From positions 11,322,233 to 11,386,232 of the forward strand of contig NW_004624782.1 in assembly GCF_000247695.1 (NCBI RefSeq): a stretch of DNA of 64,000 bases, read 5' to 3'. The notes beneath the pieces were generated by a model. It searched no databases. It saw nothing but the letters and a program-made list of their open reading frames with translations, and was not told the origin of the DNA. The DNA is from Heterocephalus glaber. Its lineage: Eukaryota; Chordata; Mammalia; Rodentia; Bathyergidae. Shown here piece by piece: positions 1-10,200 of this stretch (position 1 is the first letter of the stretch; the number at the start of each line of letters is the position of its first letter). The position numbers and the translations under genes were made by a program.

Positions 1-124
1 TTGTTCGTCCTGGCCCCCGCCTTCTCTCCCAGTTCTGTCTCTCAGTGCATTTTTTTTCTCAGGCCTGCATCATCTACTGGGCAGATGGGGACTGGAACCT
101 GACTACAGGGGTCTCTGGCATATC

Positions 125-905
125 ATTAGGGAAATAAATAAAAACTACAAGATATCACCTCACACCCACTAAGAAGGCTGAAAACAAATCACAGAAAATA
201 AATCAGCATGAAAACAAAACAAAATAACAAGTGTAATGAAGATATGGAAGAATTGGAACACTTGTCCCCTGTTGGCTACAGTCACTGAGGAAAACCGTAT
301 GTCAGTGCCTCAAAGCCTTAAAAATAAAATTACCATATAATCCAAGCAATTCTACTTTTTGGTGTACACTAGAAAGAATGCAAAGTAAGTTCTCAAAGAG
401 ATACATGTACACTCATGTTCATAACAGCATTGTGTGCAGAAGTTAAGTTGTGAGAGCAGCACGTGTCCCCTGATGGATGAGTAGATGAGGAAACTGTGAC
501 ATAAACACACAATAAAATATTATTCAGCCTTTGTACAAAGAAAATTCTGACACATGCTACAACATGGATGAACTCTGAGGAGTTTATGCTCAGTAAAATA
601 AGCCAATCATGAAAAGACAAATACTGTATAATCTGAATTAAAGCAGGTCATTAGAGTAGTCAAAATCACGGAGACAGCAAGTAGAATGGGGCTGTTAGGG
701 GCTAGGGAGAAGGAGGGATTGGGATTTATTGGGCAATGAGTATAAATTTCGGTTCCACCAGATGAATTTGTTATGGAGATAGAGGACAGTGATGATTACA
801 GAAGATGATGAAAATACTTAATATGGTGGAACTGTATACTTAAAATGATTAAACTGGTAAATATTGTGGTCTGTGTGTTTTACCACAGTTTTAAAAATGG
901 GAAAA
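125..905 (+). mobile_element. Ancient L1 (L1M-type) 3' end
   Basis: Decayed end of L1 ORF2 followed by the 3' UTR, sense on the plus strand. Seen: a stretch near 145-175 that reads like the conserved ORF2 C-terminal YHLTP motif, a degraded copy of the attcagcc region near 520, and the 3' terminal pattern AACTGTATACTTAAAATGAT near 829 leading to TTTTACCACAGTTTTAAAAA, typical of old mammalian L1 tails. No open frame survives, so it is a dead fossil. The subfamily is not resolved. Confidence 0.8.
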
Positions 906-1520
906 TATATTGTCTGAGCTCCATACAATGAATATTTGAATTCCATACAGTGCCTCCCTGGAATGAGAGATCAAGAAACCTGACATCTTGTATAGACAGA
1001 TTTTTAGATATCTTTTTATCAGTAAAAGGAAGTTCTGTATCAGTCGGGCTTTTATCCAAGAGATAGAACCAGTAGCAGCTTTATGTGTGTATGTGTGTGA
1101 TATGTACACATGTCCATATTTGTATACAGGAATACAGGAGCATACAAGGGATTCATTGGAGAATTCACATATGCAATAAAATAGCTGCTGGGTCTGTAAT
1201 TGGATGCTGGAGGTGAATGTCCACAGCAGGGCAGCCAGGAAAAGAAAACTATGAGCAGGATGGAGCCCACAAACATGAGCTGGAGCCCCATCAGTTTGGA
1301 CTGAATACATGTCTATTCCCATTGGCTCTCATCTTGGTGATGAGAATATCATGAAGAAGCCAGAGCCCTGCATTATGGAGCTAAACACACCTCTACCCTT
1401 GGAGCCACAAAAGCTCAAGGAGAATCCAGGGGAGGGTGGAAGGAAGCAAACGCAAAGCTACTGCTGCTTCTGCTGCTGCATACCACAGGAGTGGACCAGC
1501 AGACGGAGAGCAGCTTTTCA
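906..1520. other. No gene; unassigned sequence, possibly repeat-derived
   Basis: Positions 1035-1075 resemble the start of a common mammalian repeat (cagt.gggctt...agagatagaacc) followed by a decayed TG-rich stretch. I cannot name the family. Nothing coding or structured was recognised. Confidence 0.3.
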
Positions 1521-2012
1521 CCACTGTGACCAAATACTTGAGCTGAGCAACGTAAGGGAGGAAAGGTTTATTTTATCTCATGGTTTCAGAGATTTTAGCC
1601 CATGGTCATCTGGCTCTGAGGAAGAAACATCATGGTGAAAGAGATTGGTGGGGAAAGTTGCTTACCACATGGCAGATGGGACAGAGAGGGGGAGAAAAGG
1701 AGGGAAGGAGAGAGGGAAGGGGAGAGGGACAAGGAGGGGAGAAAGGAAGAGAGAGAGAAGGAGGGGAGGAAGGAAGGAAGGGAGGGAGGGAGGGAGGGGC
1801 CAGGAAATAGAAACTAGAGGTCAGGGCCCCATGATCGACTCACTCCAACCCAGGCCATCTCTTCTGTCTGTCACCTCCGAATAATGCCATCAAGTCACCA
1901 TCTCTTCCACTCACTGCTGATAATCCAATTCCCTCCCCAAAGCCCATCAGCAACCAAGTTTGCAACACAGTGGCCTTTTGCAGGGACATTTTGGATCCCA
2001 ACCATAATAGCC
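1521..2012 (-). mobile_element. Solitary MaLR-type (ERVL-MaLR) LTR, antisense
   Basis: Read on the plus strand this is the reverse of a MaLR LTR: a 'tgtgaccaaatact' start, then a 'ggtttatttta...catggtttcagag' block, and an end near 1995-2012 matching the reversed LTR start (atcccaaccataatag). No internal retroviral sequence flanks it. The purine-rich middle has expanded into a long polypurine tract. The exact MaLR subfamily is not resolved. Confidence 0.65.
1684..1799 (+). repeat. Polypurine GGGA/GGAA simple repeat
   Basis: About 116 bases consist almost only of G and A with shifting GGGA, GGAA and GAGA units, interrupted by a single C near 1730. It lies inside the antisense MaLR LTR and probably grew from that LTR's own GA-rich segment. 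The open frames reading through it (Gly/Arg/Glu-rich) are artefacts of the repeat. Confidence 0.95.
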
Positions 2013-2849
2013 ATAAAGTGACTACTGCCTCCTTGCTCCTCCTGGTCTTCCGAGGACTTTCCTTGTGGCCTACTCTAATCAAAACTTTGCAAGTACATAA
2101 ATTCCAGGGACCATAGTTCACTCATGACAAGTTGACGCATTACAAAGCCAAAATAAAGCCGCCTTGTCAACTTGGCCCTTAAACCATATTTAATCTCTAA
2201 ATCATGGCAATAACAAAGTCATACCTCTAAACGATACAAGTACCACACATACAACAGAAACCACAGTAACCCACAAAAGAGAAAGAAAGCTATTTTTCTG
2301 TCCTTGGGTAATATTTCCCACATTCCTTCTTCGATACCCTCTAATATCAATACTGAGATATCAAGTTAACTGTTATTGCTGTATCTTATATTAAAAGATA
2401 AAGGGATATGAAAGGAAATAAAAATAGTTGATACATATATATTTGTATATATCAACTGTGTCTTTGTGTATGTATTTATATCAGCTATAAACAGGTGATA
2501 CATATATTTGGTTGTGACGTAGCTTGGAAGCTTTGTGAAGATCCAGAAGTGTCTGTATCATCAGTCATGTGTAATTTCCTGCCCAACTGCACAATCCAGT
2601 CCCTGACACAGCTAACCCTTACTTCGGTCATAAGTATGAAAATGAAGTATTAGAGATACTACAACAGGGTCTCATCAATTCACCAAGCTACAGGGGACTG
2701 GGGAATTCCCACAGCAAAGCCTGGGATGGAATCTGTTTCGTGAGACTGCACACACATTCAACGCTTCGATCATTAGCTACTTCTGAGTATTATCGAGCAT
2801 ATGAACCGCAAGGACCATTTGTTAGATGACTTTGCTGTGGTTTTATGGC
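2013..2849. other. No gene recognised
   Basis: AT-rich unique-looking sequence. A small TATAT/TGTAT-rich patch lies at 2430-2480. No repeat family, open frame or structured element was recognised. Confidence 0.5.
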
Positions 2850-3020
2850 CATGCTCAGAGATACCCACAGATTATCTCCATGGGTGTTATTTATTCCCAT
2901 TTTCAAAGGAATTGAGGCTCAGAGGCATAAGACCACTAAAGATGCTCAGTTTACAAATGGAGCAGGCGGGACCCTCACCCAGATTGGTTTGAATTTAAAG
3001 GCCCTGTGCTAACCATTTAG
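2850..3020 (-). mobile_element. MIR SINE fragment
   Basis: Reversed MIR core: 'attcccattttcaaagga...ttgaggctcagag', then a degraded 'ctcagtttacaaatggagcagg...accctcacccagattggtttgaat'. This is the usual order of an antisense MIR. The copy is ancient and diverged. Confidence 0.65.
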
Positions 3021-3149
3021 TTTTCTTTCTTTTCTGGAAGATTGCCCAATAATTCACAGGACCTGGGCACTTTCAAGGCAAGACTTTCTCTGTTTTCTAG
3101 AAGCTCTCTTTCTCCTTCATTCTGCTGAGCATCAGGCTGTCTTATTGCC

Positions 3150-3335
3150 TTGAGGTCATTCATTCATTTAAATCCATTTACTCGCCAAATGTTTACAGAG
3201 TTCATGTCATGTGTCAAGCACTGTTCTGTTAGGACGATAGTAGTGGGAAGTACAACAAGAATCTCACTCTTGCACTGAGGTCACATGGAGAATAAACAAG
3301 TACATGAAGAAGTTAAATAAGATAATTTGGTGAGA
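3150..3335 (-). mobile_element. L2 LINE 3' fragment, antisense
   Basis: Reversed L2 3' end: 'cattcattcattta' followed by a degraded 'gttcatgtcatgtgtcaagcactgttct' (the common L2 'tatgtgccaggcactgttct' pattern) and later 'agaataaacaagtacatgaa'. Noncoding remnant. Confidence 0.65.
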
Positions 3336-3871
3336 CGGAAGGTTGTCTACAAAAGAAATAGAACAATGTGATATTTTATCTTTAGTCACTAATCTCAAGG
3401 TAATCCATATCTTCATTTGATTTATGCACCTTATTAAATTGCCTTAGGTTATGATTTGGAGCTGAATTCTGAAAGCTCCCAGAACAGACAGCTTTCGTGT
3501 ATTTTACCAGAAAAGAATTGAAACATTGCTAAACTTTAATTAATAAATTCATTTGTGGCCTGACAGATCTCAGTGTCATTCAAGGGGAAGAATTTCCAAG
3601 CACTTGGGTTATTGGTGATGCTTCTTACAGTGCTACAACTTAGAGCAAGTTTAATATTTCTCAAGCTCCATGAGCTTTAATTTCAGTGTGTTTTCAATTA
3701 ATATACAATGACAGCAGTTTGAACAGACTGCACAAACTGAGAATCTCTAAACTAAGTCTCCATCAAAGTGCTTGAAATTGCAAACTGGGGTTTGTGTTGT
3801 CACATAGAAGTTATGAGGCTATGCTTTAGGGCTAGCTTCTTGCATAGGGCCCAGCAATGCACATTCTAAAA
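3336..3871. other. No gene recognised
   Basis: AT-rich sequence without a recognised repeat or credible reading frame. Confidence 0.5.
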
Positions 3872-3897
3872 GCAAGCAAACAAACAAACAAACAAAC
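3872..3897 (+). repeat. (AAAC)n microsatellite
   Basis: About five AAAC/CAAA units preceded by two AAGC variants. It may be the tail of a lost SINE, but no SINE body is visible upstream. Confidence 0.9.
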
Positions 3898-3974
3898 GGG
3901 TCACCCACTCATGCTAGGTGCGGTATAATTAAACAACTCTCAGCTTTCCAAACAAAAACAAACAGGAGATCATT

Positions 3975-4235
3975 TCAACTAATTAAAGGAGGCTTAGTCC
4001 CTTCTGTTTTAACTCCACAAGGAAAGTAACTTTGAAATGACCAATTTTCTGTCTTTTCCCTCTATTTTGGTTTTCCTTAACTCTCCTGCCTATAAAGCCA
4101 AATTTCCCTCCTCATCTCATTGGAACATACATTCCATTTTATAATGTGAGGTACTGCCTGATTGTAGAGGCTCAAATAAAAGCCAATTGTGATGTTCAAA
4201 CTAAATTTGTTGTAATTTTGCCTTTGAACAGTGTG
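3975..4235 (+). mobile_element. Possible solitary ERV LTR (3' half)
   Basis: The layout resembles an LTR promoter and polyadenylation region: a TATA-like CTATAAAGCC at about 4090, then 'gaggtactgcctgattgtagaggctcaaataaaagcc' in which AATAAAAG at about 4176 would be the polyadenylation signal, followed by a T-rich stretch. This combination is common in ERVL-type LTRs. Family and left boundary are uncertain, and no retroviral genes follow. Confidence 0.4.
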
Positions 4236-5285
4236 AATGAATCAGAAAAATGTTCTTATCTTCAAGCAAATGTGTATTTTTGTTTTTCCTTTGGTGTTAG
4301 GCTTGGGTTGATTTTCAACCAGGATGATTTCCTCTCCCTGGGATTATTTGACAATATCTGGGGAATTTGGGCTTTTACACTTGGAGAGGAGGGACATACT
4401 GCTGGAAAAAGTGGGTGGAATCCATACTGCTTCACATTTGACAATGCTTGCTTGGGTCAACTCCCTACAACAATGACCAATCAAAATGTTCATGGTGCTG
4501 AGGTAAGAAGGCCTGGGCTAGGGGATGTTCACATGTTCCCTTATGAGCCTCGGAGTCTGGGAGACCATCTTGCATGTAAAAATCCAAAGTTAGCCCAAAC
4601 TGAAAGAACTCACATGCACATGGTCAGAAGAAAAAGAAGCCATGTGACCAGAAGGCACTGGTTTTATCCTTAGGCACAGGGAGAATTGTCACTCAGAAAT
4701 CACCAGCAGACCTCAGAAGCTGGCTGAACTCTATAGAATGGGAATTGTTTATTGCCTCCCACAGAAAAGCCATGGCACTTTGTTAAGGATGAGGGATTGC
4801 AAAGTCCCACCAAGAGCTGAATGAATCATGGGCGGAATCTGTCAAACATTAATTGCTCACTTGCAGTATCACAGTCCACCCCTCCTTGCCTCATCCCTTC
4901 TTGTCCTTCTCACCAGAATCTGGGGGCTGAAAAGGTTGGAGATAGTCAAGGCGGAAGGTGGGAAGTGATGGAAGAGAGATTAAGAGGAACTTTTTCATGT
5001 GTGGATCCTTGTTCTTTGACCCTGAAAGACAGAGAAGGGAAGGATCTTGAGCTCCTAGCTACTTCCTTCCCTTCAAATATGCAGACGTGAGCTTTGCATG
5101 GTGGGATTCACAAAGTGTAAGAATGTCAGAGAACAGGGAATTCAGGGATGATGTAAATATGATGCAAACTACTGGCAGCACAGAGAGGAATGCTGATGAT
5201 ATGCAGATGCAGCATTAAATGCCATTTTAGGAAAATTAGGTGTGATTGAAAGATGCAGTGAATGCTTAAATTAAAGAAAAACTCA
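4236..5285. other. No gene recognised
   Basis: A 175-codon open frame spans 4146-4673, beginning inside the LTR-like fragment. Its predicted product has no recognisable domain, signal peptide or repeat structure, and it is crossed by an opposite-strand frame. I treat it as a chance frame. No known repeat was seen in the remainder. Confidence 0.5.
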
Positions 5286-5460
5286 TTATAATAAAAGACA
5301 CATTGCCAAAAATGATGGGATAAGTATATTTGAAGAAAGGAGGAGTATTTTAATGGGGATTGATGGCAATATATCTTTTATTGTAATGCATTTTGAAAAT
5401 TTAAATAGTCACCAAATTTTACGATCACCGCTTGTTGATCAAACATTTCCAACAACTTCT
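5286..5460 (+). repeat. Unnamed local repeat, copy A
   Basis: The core at about 5340-5400 (aggagtatttta, tgatggcaatat, atcttttattgtaatg) and the downstream 'acgatcaccgc' line up with copies at 5590-5765 and 7385-7565 in the same orientation. I cannot match it to a known family. See the corresponding finding. Confidence 0.5.
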
Positions 5461-5589
5461 GTCAAATGAAAACATTCTGGTGTGTCCTCATCTGCTTACT
5501 TCGCAGATCTGGCATCATGCAACTCTTCCCTGAAGTCAAGGTGACCATGAAAGGTACAGGGTATGGAGGCAGCCACAGCAGTGCAACTG

Positions 5590-5765
5590 AAGACATAGCA
5601 GAGGACTCAAAGAGCTGAGTCAGAAAGAGAAAGAATCATGGGGTGTACGGTGAGAAGCGAGGGGGAGTGTTCTGAGGAGAAGCAATGACGATGTGTCTTT
5701 TACTCTAATAATTTTTGAAAATCATTTTTAAATTCACTGTATGTTTTTAATCACACCTTGTATTC
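5590..5765 (+). repeat. Unnamed local repeat, copy B
   Basis: Shares with copy C the block 'agacatagcagaggactc...agagctgagtca', the GGAGTGTTCTGAG block near 5662, 'tgtcttttactctaa' at about 5694 and the final 'tttttaatcacacct'. By eye roughly two thirds of positions agree with copy C. Function unknown. Confidence 0.5.
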
Positions 5766-5784
5766 CTGGCACTTATTAAAGATT

Positions 5785-5905
5785 TTTGACCCTTCTTTTT
5801 CCTCTGCCTGGAATTCTCATCTCCCAATCTTTATATGTTCTGCCTTCTCATCATTCAGGTTTTAGCACTAAAGCCTCACAGGGACATGCTCTGACCGAGG
5901 TAGCT
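5785..5905 (+). mobile_element. L2 LINE fragment
   Basis: Matches the L2 pattern 'cctctgcctggaattctcat...catcattcaggttttagcactaaagcctcacagg', an old decayed copy of the L2 stretch whose consensus reads 'tgcctggaatgctcttcc ... attcaggtctcagctcaaatgtcacctcc'. Confidence 0.6.
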
Positions 5906-7384
5906 GAAATAATGCATGAGTTGCATACACATACACAGCCCTCTGGATTTCATCATACTGGTAATTCCCTTGGCGCTCTTCCTGCTATCTGAAATATTAC
6001 AATATTTAAAATAAAGTGGTCCTTCCCTCTTCCCTTGCCCTGTGAGAATCAAGCACCACAAAACTTGGTGTGGTCTCCATCGTGCTGAAAGGTGCATCTC
6101 TGGGACTCACACTGTGTCTGGCCATTGTAGATTTCAGTACAAATCTGTGAGACTCAGAGACCTTCCTATTCTCTGGATTGGGTGGGCAATGTCTCAGCTT
6201 GTTGCGTTCTTTGCAGTGCAACAAGTGCTGTCTTGAAGAGGGATGATGTTGTACACCTGCAAGGCACCCATACTTGGTTTCTGCAGTCACAACGTTGAGA
6301 GATCCACAGAGGAGCTGTAAAGGAAGAGCAAGAAGAGGAGGTGCAGAAGCCAAGGAGGGAGAGACAGAATCTGGAGCAGTGGGGGCTTCTGACTTCCAAG
6401 GACTTTCCCTCCTGTGCCCCAGATGAAAGGGACCTGAAGCTGCAGTAAGATCCTGAGGCCAGGTATCCTGGAGAGACAATGGGTCCCCACTGTCTTGTAA
6501 ATCCATCCAATGTGTGTGTGGGGGGCATGCTTGTTAACTGACAGCATCTCATCATTTCCCTTTTGGATCCTAAGACCTGCAATTTCCACGGACTGTGAGG
6601 AAGGCTTCCAGAGCCTGAGGGGACGTTCCAGCAGAGGCAGCCATCTGATGAAGAATAAAACCCTTTCCTTTTGGAAAAGGTTTTACTGATTGGGAGACAG
6701 GATTCAGGCCCAAATAGCCCAGACCTACTGCTTCTACCTGGCACTGGGTGGAGCTGCCCAGGGCCTTTGGGGTGAAGCAAGGGTTAGCACAGCCCCCTCA
6801 GGAACACCCACTACCTGTATAGAAATATGGACGGCACTCGGTGCACGGTGCATGGCTCAGTTTGGGAGCTTACAGCTTTGCAGAAGTAGTATGCTTTACC
6901 TCAGTAGAAACCATACTGAGAATTGGATCTTTTCGTGGGCTAGTGATACTTGGCATGACACTCTCCCATGATGCCAGGCAGGGGCAGGGAGCCACAGCTC
7001 CCGGTCATGGGGTCAACCACCGATTCCCTACCAGCCACTGTACTGCTAGGCTATGGGCTTGTAGGTTAGATGCACTCTGTGCAGTTCTCATGCCCAGTAT
7101 TTTTAATTTCACATAAGTACCTGGGGGTGCAACACCACCGAAAGTACAGGAGCATCTGGATACACAGAAGCACACAAGTCTGGTTGTGCTTTCTCTCGTA
7201 GCTGCCTCAGTGTCCTGAATCGAGGTGAAACATTCACCTTTTGTGGTCATTTTGATGGTGAGGAAGAGCCAGAGGTCACACAGCGCCAGAGCCCATGAAT
7301 GAGGGGATGAGGCACACGTCATGTGTTCTCAAGGCTGCCCTTCTGCTGGCTGGCACGCGGCAGTAGCGTTCATGGTAGCTTTGA
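5906..7384. other. No gene recognised
   Basis: Contains a 204-codon minus-strand frame (6166-6780) rich in Ser, Cys and Pro and overlapped by four other frames, so it is not convincing as a gene. A short imperfect inverted repeat lies at 6658-6683. The middle (6000-6800) has the feel of an old LTR, but I could not identify one. Confidence 0.4.
6658..6683. repeat. Short inverted repeat (11-bp arms, 4-nt loop)
   Basis: AAACCCTTTCC and GGAAAAGGTTT pair with one mismatch around a TTTT loop. No T-run or gene context gives it a role. Confidence 0.6.
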
Positions 7385-7565
7385 TCACACCTTGTAAAGA
7401 CAAGACAGAGGACTCCAGAGCTGCTTCACAAAGTGACAAGAATGGAGGGAGAAGTGTGTTCAAAGCCAGGTGGAGTCTTTTGAGTGGGATTTGTGGCAAT
7501 GGGTCTTTTACTGTAAAATATATACATTTATTTAAAACACACAATATATTTTGATCACCCCTAGT
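7385..7565 (+). repeat. Unnamed local repeat, copy C
   Basis: Contains 'agacagaggactccagagctg', 'ggtggagtcttttgagtggg', 'tgtggcaatgggtcttttactgtaa' and a terminal 'ttttgatcacccct'. It matches copy B over its whole length and copy A over its right two thirds. Family unknown. Confidence 0.5.
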
Positions 7566-8034
7566 ACATCTTTTTAATTATTGGCAATGCTTCAACTGGA
7601 TCTGCTTCCGGAAAGGTTTGGAGGTGTCTTATGCAGAGGCTACATGTAATGTGAGGGGTAAGACAAGGCAAAAAGAGGGGTGCGGTTCCAAGGAGTGGGG
7701 AAAGCTCCACAGCAAACCTGTGCCCATCCCGGGCTGTGGCTGAGGAATGAGGTGTTGTGCGGTGCAAATGCAGAGAGCAGCATGGAGCGCAGCATCCTTG
7801 TCCTCGTCGATGCCACTCTGTGTTTTACTGTCCATACCTTTTTACTCACATTTTTTTCAAAAAATTTTAACTTATAGTGTACACAACTAGCGTTTTTAGA
7901 AACACTTTCTCCGCATAGAATCAGTATTTTAAAAACATTTTTCTAAATGTCATTTAGTCTGTCTGACTATATCCACTGACTTTTTCTTTTTGAGAACTCT
8001 TTACAATTTTTTAAAAATTGCAGTGTCCTTATCT
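7566..8034. other. No gene recognised
   Basis: Overlapping short frames only. The right part (7845-8030) is strongly AT-rich. Confidence 0.5.
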
Positions 8035-8125
8035 TTAAACTGTGAATGATTTTGCTCACCTTGTGGCTTTGGGAATAAGAGTTAATATAATGAGCCAGGT
8101 AGGCCCTCAATAGTTGTAAATTTTC
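8035..8125 (+). mobile_element. MIR SINE fragment
   Basis: Degraded MIR 3' half: 'tggctttgggaataagagttaatataatgagcc' followed by 'aggtaggccctcaatagttgtaaa', comparable with the usual 'cctggcacatagtaggcgctcaataa' ending. Confidence 0.4.
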
Positions 8126-8131
8126 ATTTGC

Positions 8132-8316
8132 TCATTCATTCATTCATTCTGCCATACTAGGGATTGAATCTAGAGAGCACTGAGCTACATCCATAGGCCT
8201 TTTCTTTTTGTGAGACAAGGTCTTACTAAGTTGCCCAGGCTGGCCTTGAACTTGGGATCCTTCTGCCTCAGCCTCCCAGAGAGCTGGGATTACAGGTTTG
8301 CACCACCATGCCTGAC
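8132..8316 (-). mobile_element. B1-dID (MEN-type) SINE, antisense
   Basis: Read in reverse it is a B1 monomer followed by an ID unit. On the plus strand the reversed ID half comes first ('actagggattgaatct', 'actgagctacatcc'), then the reversed B1 half ('gagacaaggtcttactaagttgcccaggctgg', 'gctgggattacaggtttgcaccaccatgcctgac'). The 3' tail is a (TTCA)n run at 8132-8149, that is (TGAA)n on the element's own strand. This composite is a hallmark of squirrel-related rodents. Confidence 0.92.
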
Positions 8317-9543
8317 ATTATAAGCTGTCTTTAACTTGGTTTTTCCTTCTATTTAAAACTTTACAATTTTAAAGCATGATAAAACATTTTAAAACTATTA
8401 TGCACAGATTTCCTGGCAAATTTTTGCTTAGAAAGAAGTTGACCAGTTGTCTCAATTCCTCTGCAGGTGTACATTGTTCTGCAGCCTCTTGGAAGAGTGA
8501 ATGGTGATGATGACTGCAGGCCAGATATTAAGACTTTCACCATGGCACTGAGCTATACTTCACCACTTCACAGAGGGAAGAGAAAATTGAAACTCAAATT
8601 GGATTAGTCCTCCTTAGGATCCCTTAGTCAAGATGTTATAGGACAAGAACTTGAATTTACTGATTCTACATCCCCTCTTTTTATTTTCCTTCCCTGCCCT
8701 TCTCTTGCAGGTCTGACCAACACAAATCTGCCTTATATAGCAAATAAGGTCTGCTAATCTGCATTCTTTAGAAGGAGCAATGCTCAGCCCTCTCAATGGC
8801 TGAGTTGTTTCAGAAGATAGAATGACCTTGCCTCTCACTCCAGACTTCGCACGGCAATATCTACAGCTCCTCCATGGGTTGAGTGCTCACTTGCTGAGTG
8901 TCTTCCCTGGCTTATACTCCATGATATTACACAGCAAGTCTGTATTGGGGCATCGATGTTCAGCTTATAATGGAATCTGGGTTCAGAAAGAACAAAATCT
9001 CCAGGTCAGAAGTATAACCCACCCACTCCTGCCAGCATTGTGTAGGTATCATTCAGGATAGCATGATGTTACATTCTGAAACACATGACAGCTAAGATCA
9101 ATGGAGAGCCACTAACTTCTCTTCCTACTTCCTACACTAAGGATGTGTGTTCACTGAGCACAGTGGCCACAGGGTTGTTAGAACATTTACTCTTATTATG
9201 TGTCTCTTACCTATCAGCACGGAATAGCTGACTTCTCATACAGGATATGCGTTTCATTATGGGCAAAGCTGGTACTTGGGAACAAATGTCCTGTTTGGAA
9301 ATTGACCATTTCAATCCACTTTTCAAGTTTCTTTTTCTTCTACTCCTACCCATAAACATTTTCTGAGCATGTTCAGCCAGACCCTGCACTTCTCTCCTAC
9401 CAGGGACTCCACTCAGGAGTTTCTACCACACTTGGCTCGGGTGAGTGGATCTGCTCAGGACACGAGCTGACCTCAAGACCGCAAACCTTGCTGCGTGTTT
9501 GGACGTACTGCCCAAAGCTGCGACTCCGAGGTCTAACTGTCCT
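8317..9543. other. No gene recognised
   Basis: Mixed-composition sequence with only short overlapping frames and no recognised repeat. Confidence 0.5.
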
Positions 9544-9657
9544 CATCTTCTATTCTGAAGCCCCTTGCCCCAAATGGATTCATCCTCCTTCATTTCCAGG
9601 CATCTTCCGTTCTGAAGCCCGTTGCACGAAATTGATTCATCCTCCTTCATTTCCAGG
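9544..9657 (+). repeat. Tandem duplication, 2 x 57 bp
   Basis: Copy 1 (9544-9600) and copy 2 (9601-9657) both begin with catcttc and end with TCATTTCCAGG. They differ at six positions (about 89% identical) with no gap. The unit is a multiple of three and so keeps an open frame (9488-9823) that contains it, but no protein family is recognisable. Confidence 0.95.
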
Positions 9658-9950
9658 CACCCAAGCCAGAAAATTCAGAATTCTACCCACCTACCTCTTT
9701 CATTCTTCCTTCACAGCCAATCAAAACTCCAGATTTCATAGATTCCTAAAAGTTATTGGCACCGTTTTGTCTGTACTCCTCGTCTCCCCAAATCAGAATG
9801 TGATGGCTTTACAGCAGAGATGAAATGTTTCTGTGTGATTTTGGATTTTTGGTTCCTAGACGTAAAAATCTGGTGCCTAATGTGATAGTTCGAAGGATGA
9901 ACTTGGGAGAAAAATTGTCCTTGGTTAATGTCCAGCTGTTCAAAATAATA

Positions 9951-10025
9951 ATCGAAAGGCTTGGCCGATTTACTCCACCCTCTTTGCCTTGGTTTTCTCA
10001 TCTATAAAATAGGGATGACATTCCC
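9951..10025 (+). mobile_element. MIR SINE fragment
   Basis: 'cctctttgccttggttttctcatctataaaatagggatgacat' is the conserved MIR central core in sense orientation. Confidence 0.6.
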
Positions 10026-10200
10026 TAAGCATCACTCCACTGGGCATATTCTCAGTGCATTACCAGAATAACTCATTTAACCTTTACAAAAGTCTCTCTC
10101 ATACATAGACTGTTACTATCCTCATCTTACAGGCTCAGAGTGGCTACACAATTACTTGAGTCTATTCAGCTAGCAGGTGAGAGAGCTACGTTCTGGCTCA
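10026..10200 (-). mobile_element. MIR SINE fragment, antisense
   Basis: Reversed MIR: 'aataactcatttaacctttac', 'tactatcctcatcttacagg', 'ctcagagtggctacacaattactt', 'cagctagcagg'. It directly abuts a sense MIR piece, so two old MIRs lie tail to tail. Confidence 0.6.

Noticed and set aside
1632..1817. Gly/Arg/Glu-rich open frames across the polypurine tract
   Set aside because: All plus-strand frames are open there because the tract lacks T; not coding evidence.
4146..4673. 175-codon plus-strand open frame
   Set aside because: No domain, signal peptide or family resemblance. It begins inside an LTR-like fragment and is overlapped by an opposite frame; its length is possible by chance in 64 kb of six-frame sequence.
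6166..6780. 204-codon minus-strand open frame
   Set aside because: Ser/Cys/Pro-rich composition typical of antisense noise, four competing overlapping frames, no recognisable motif.
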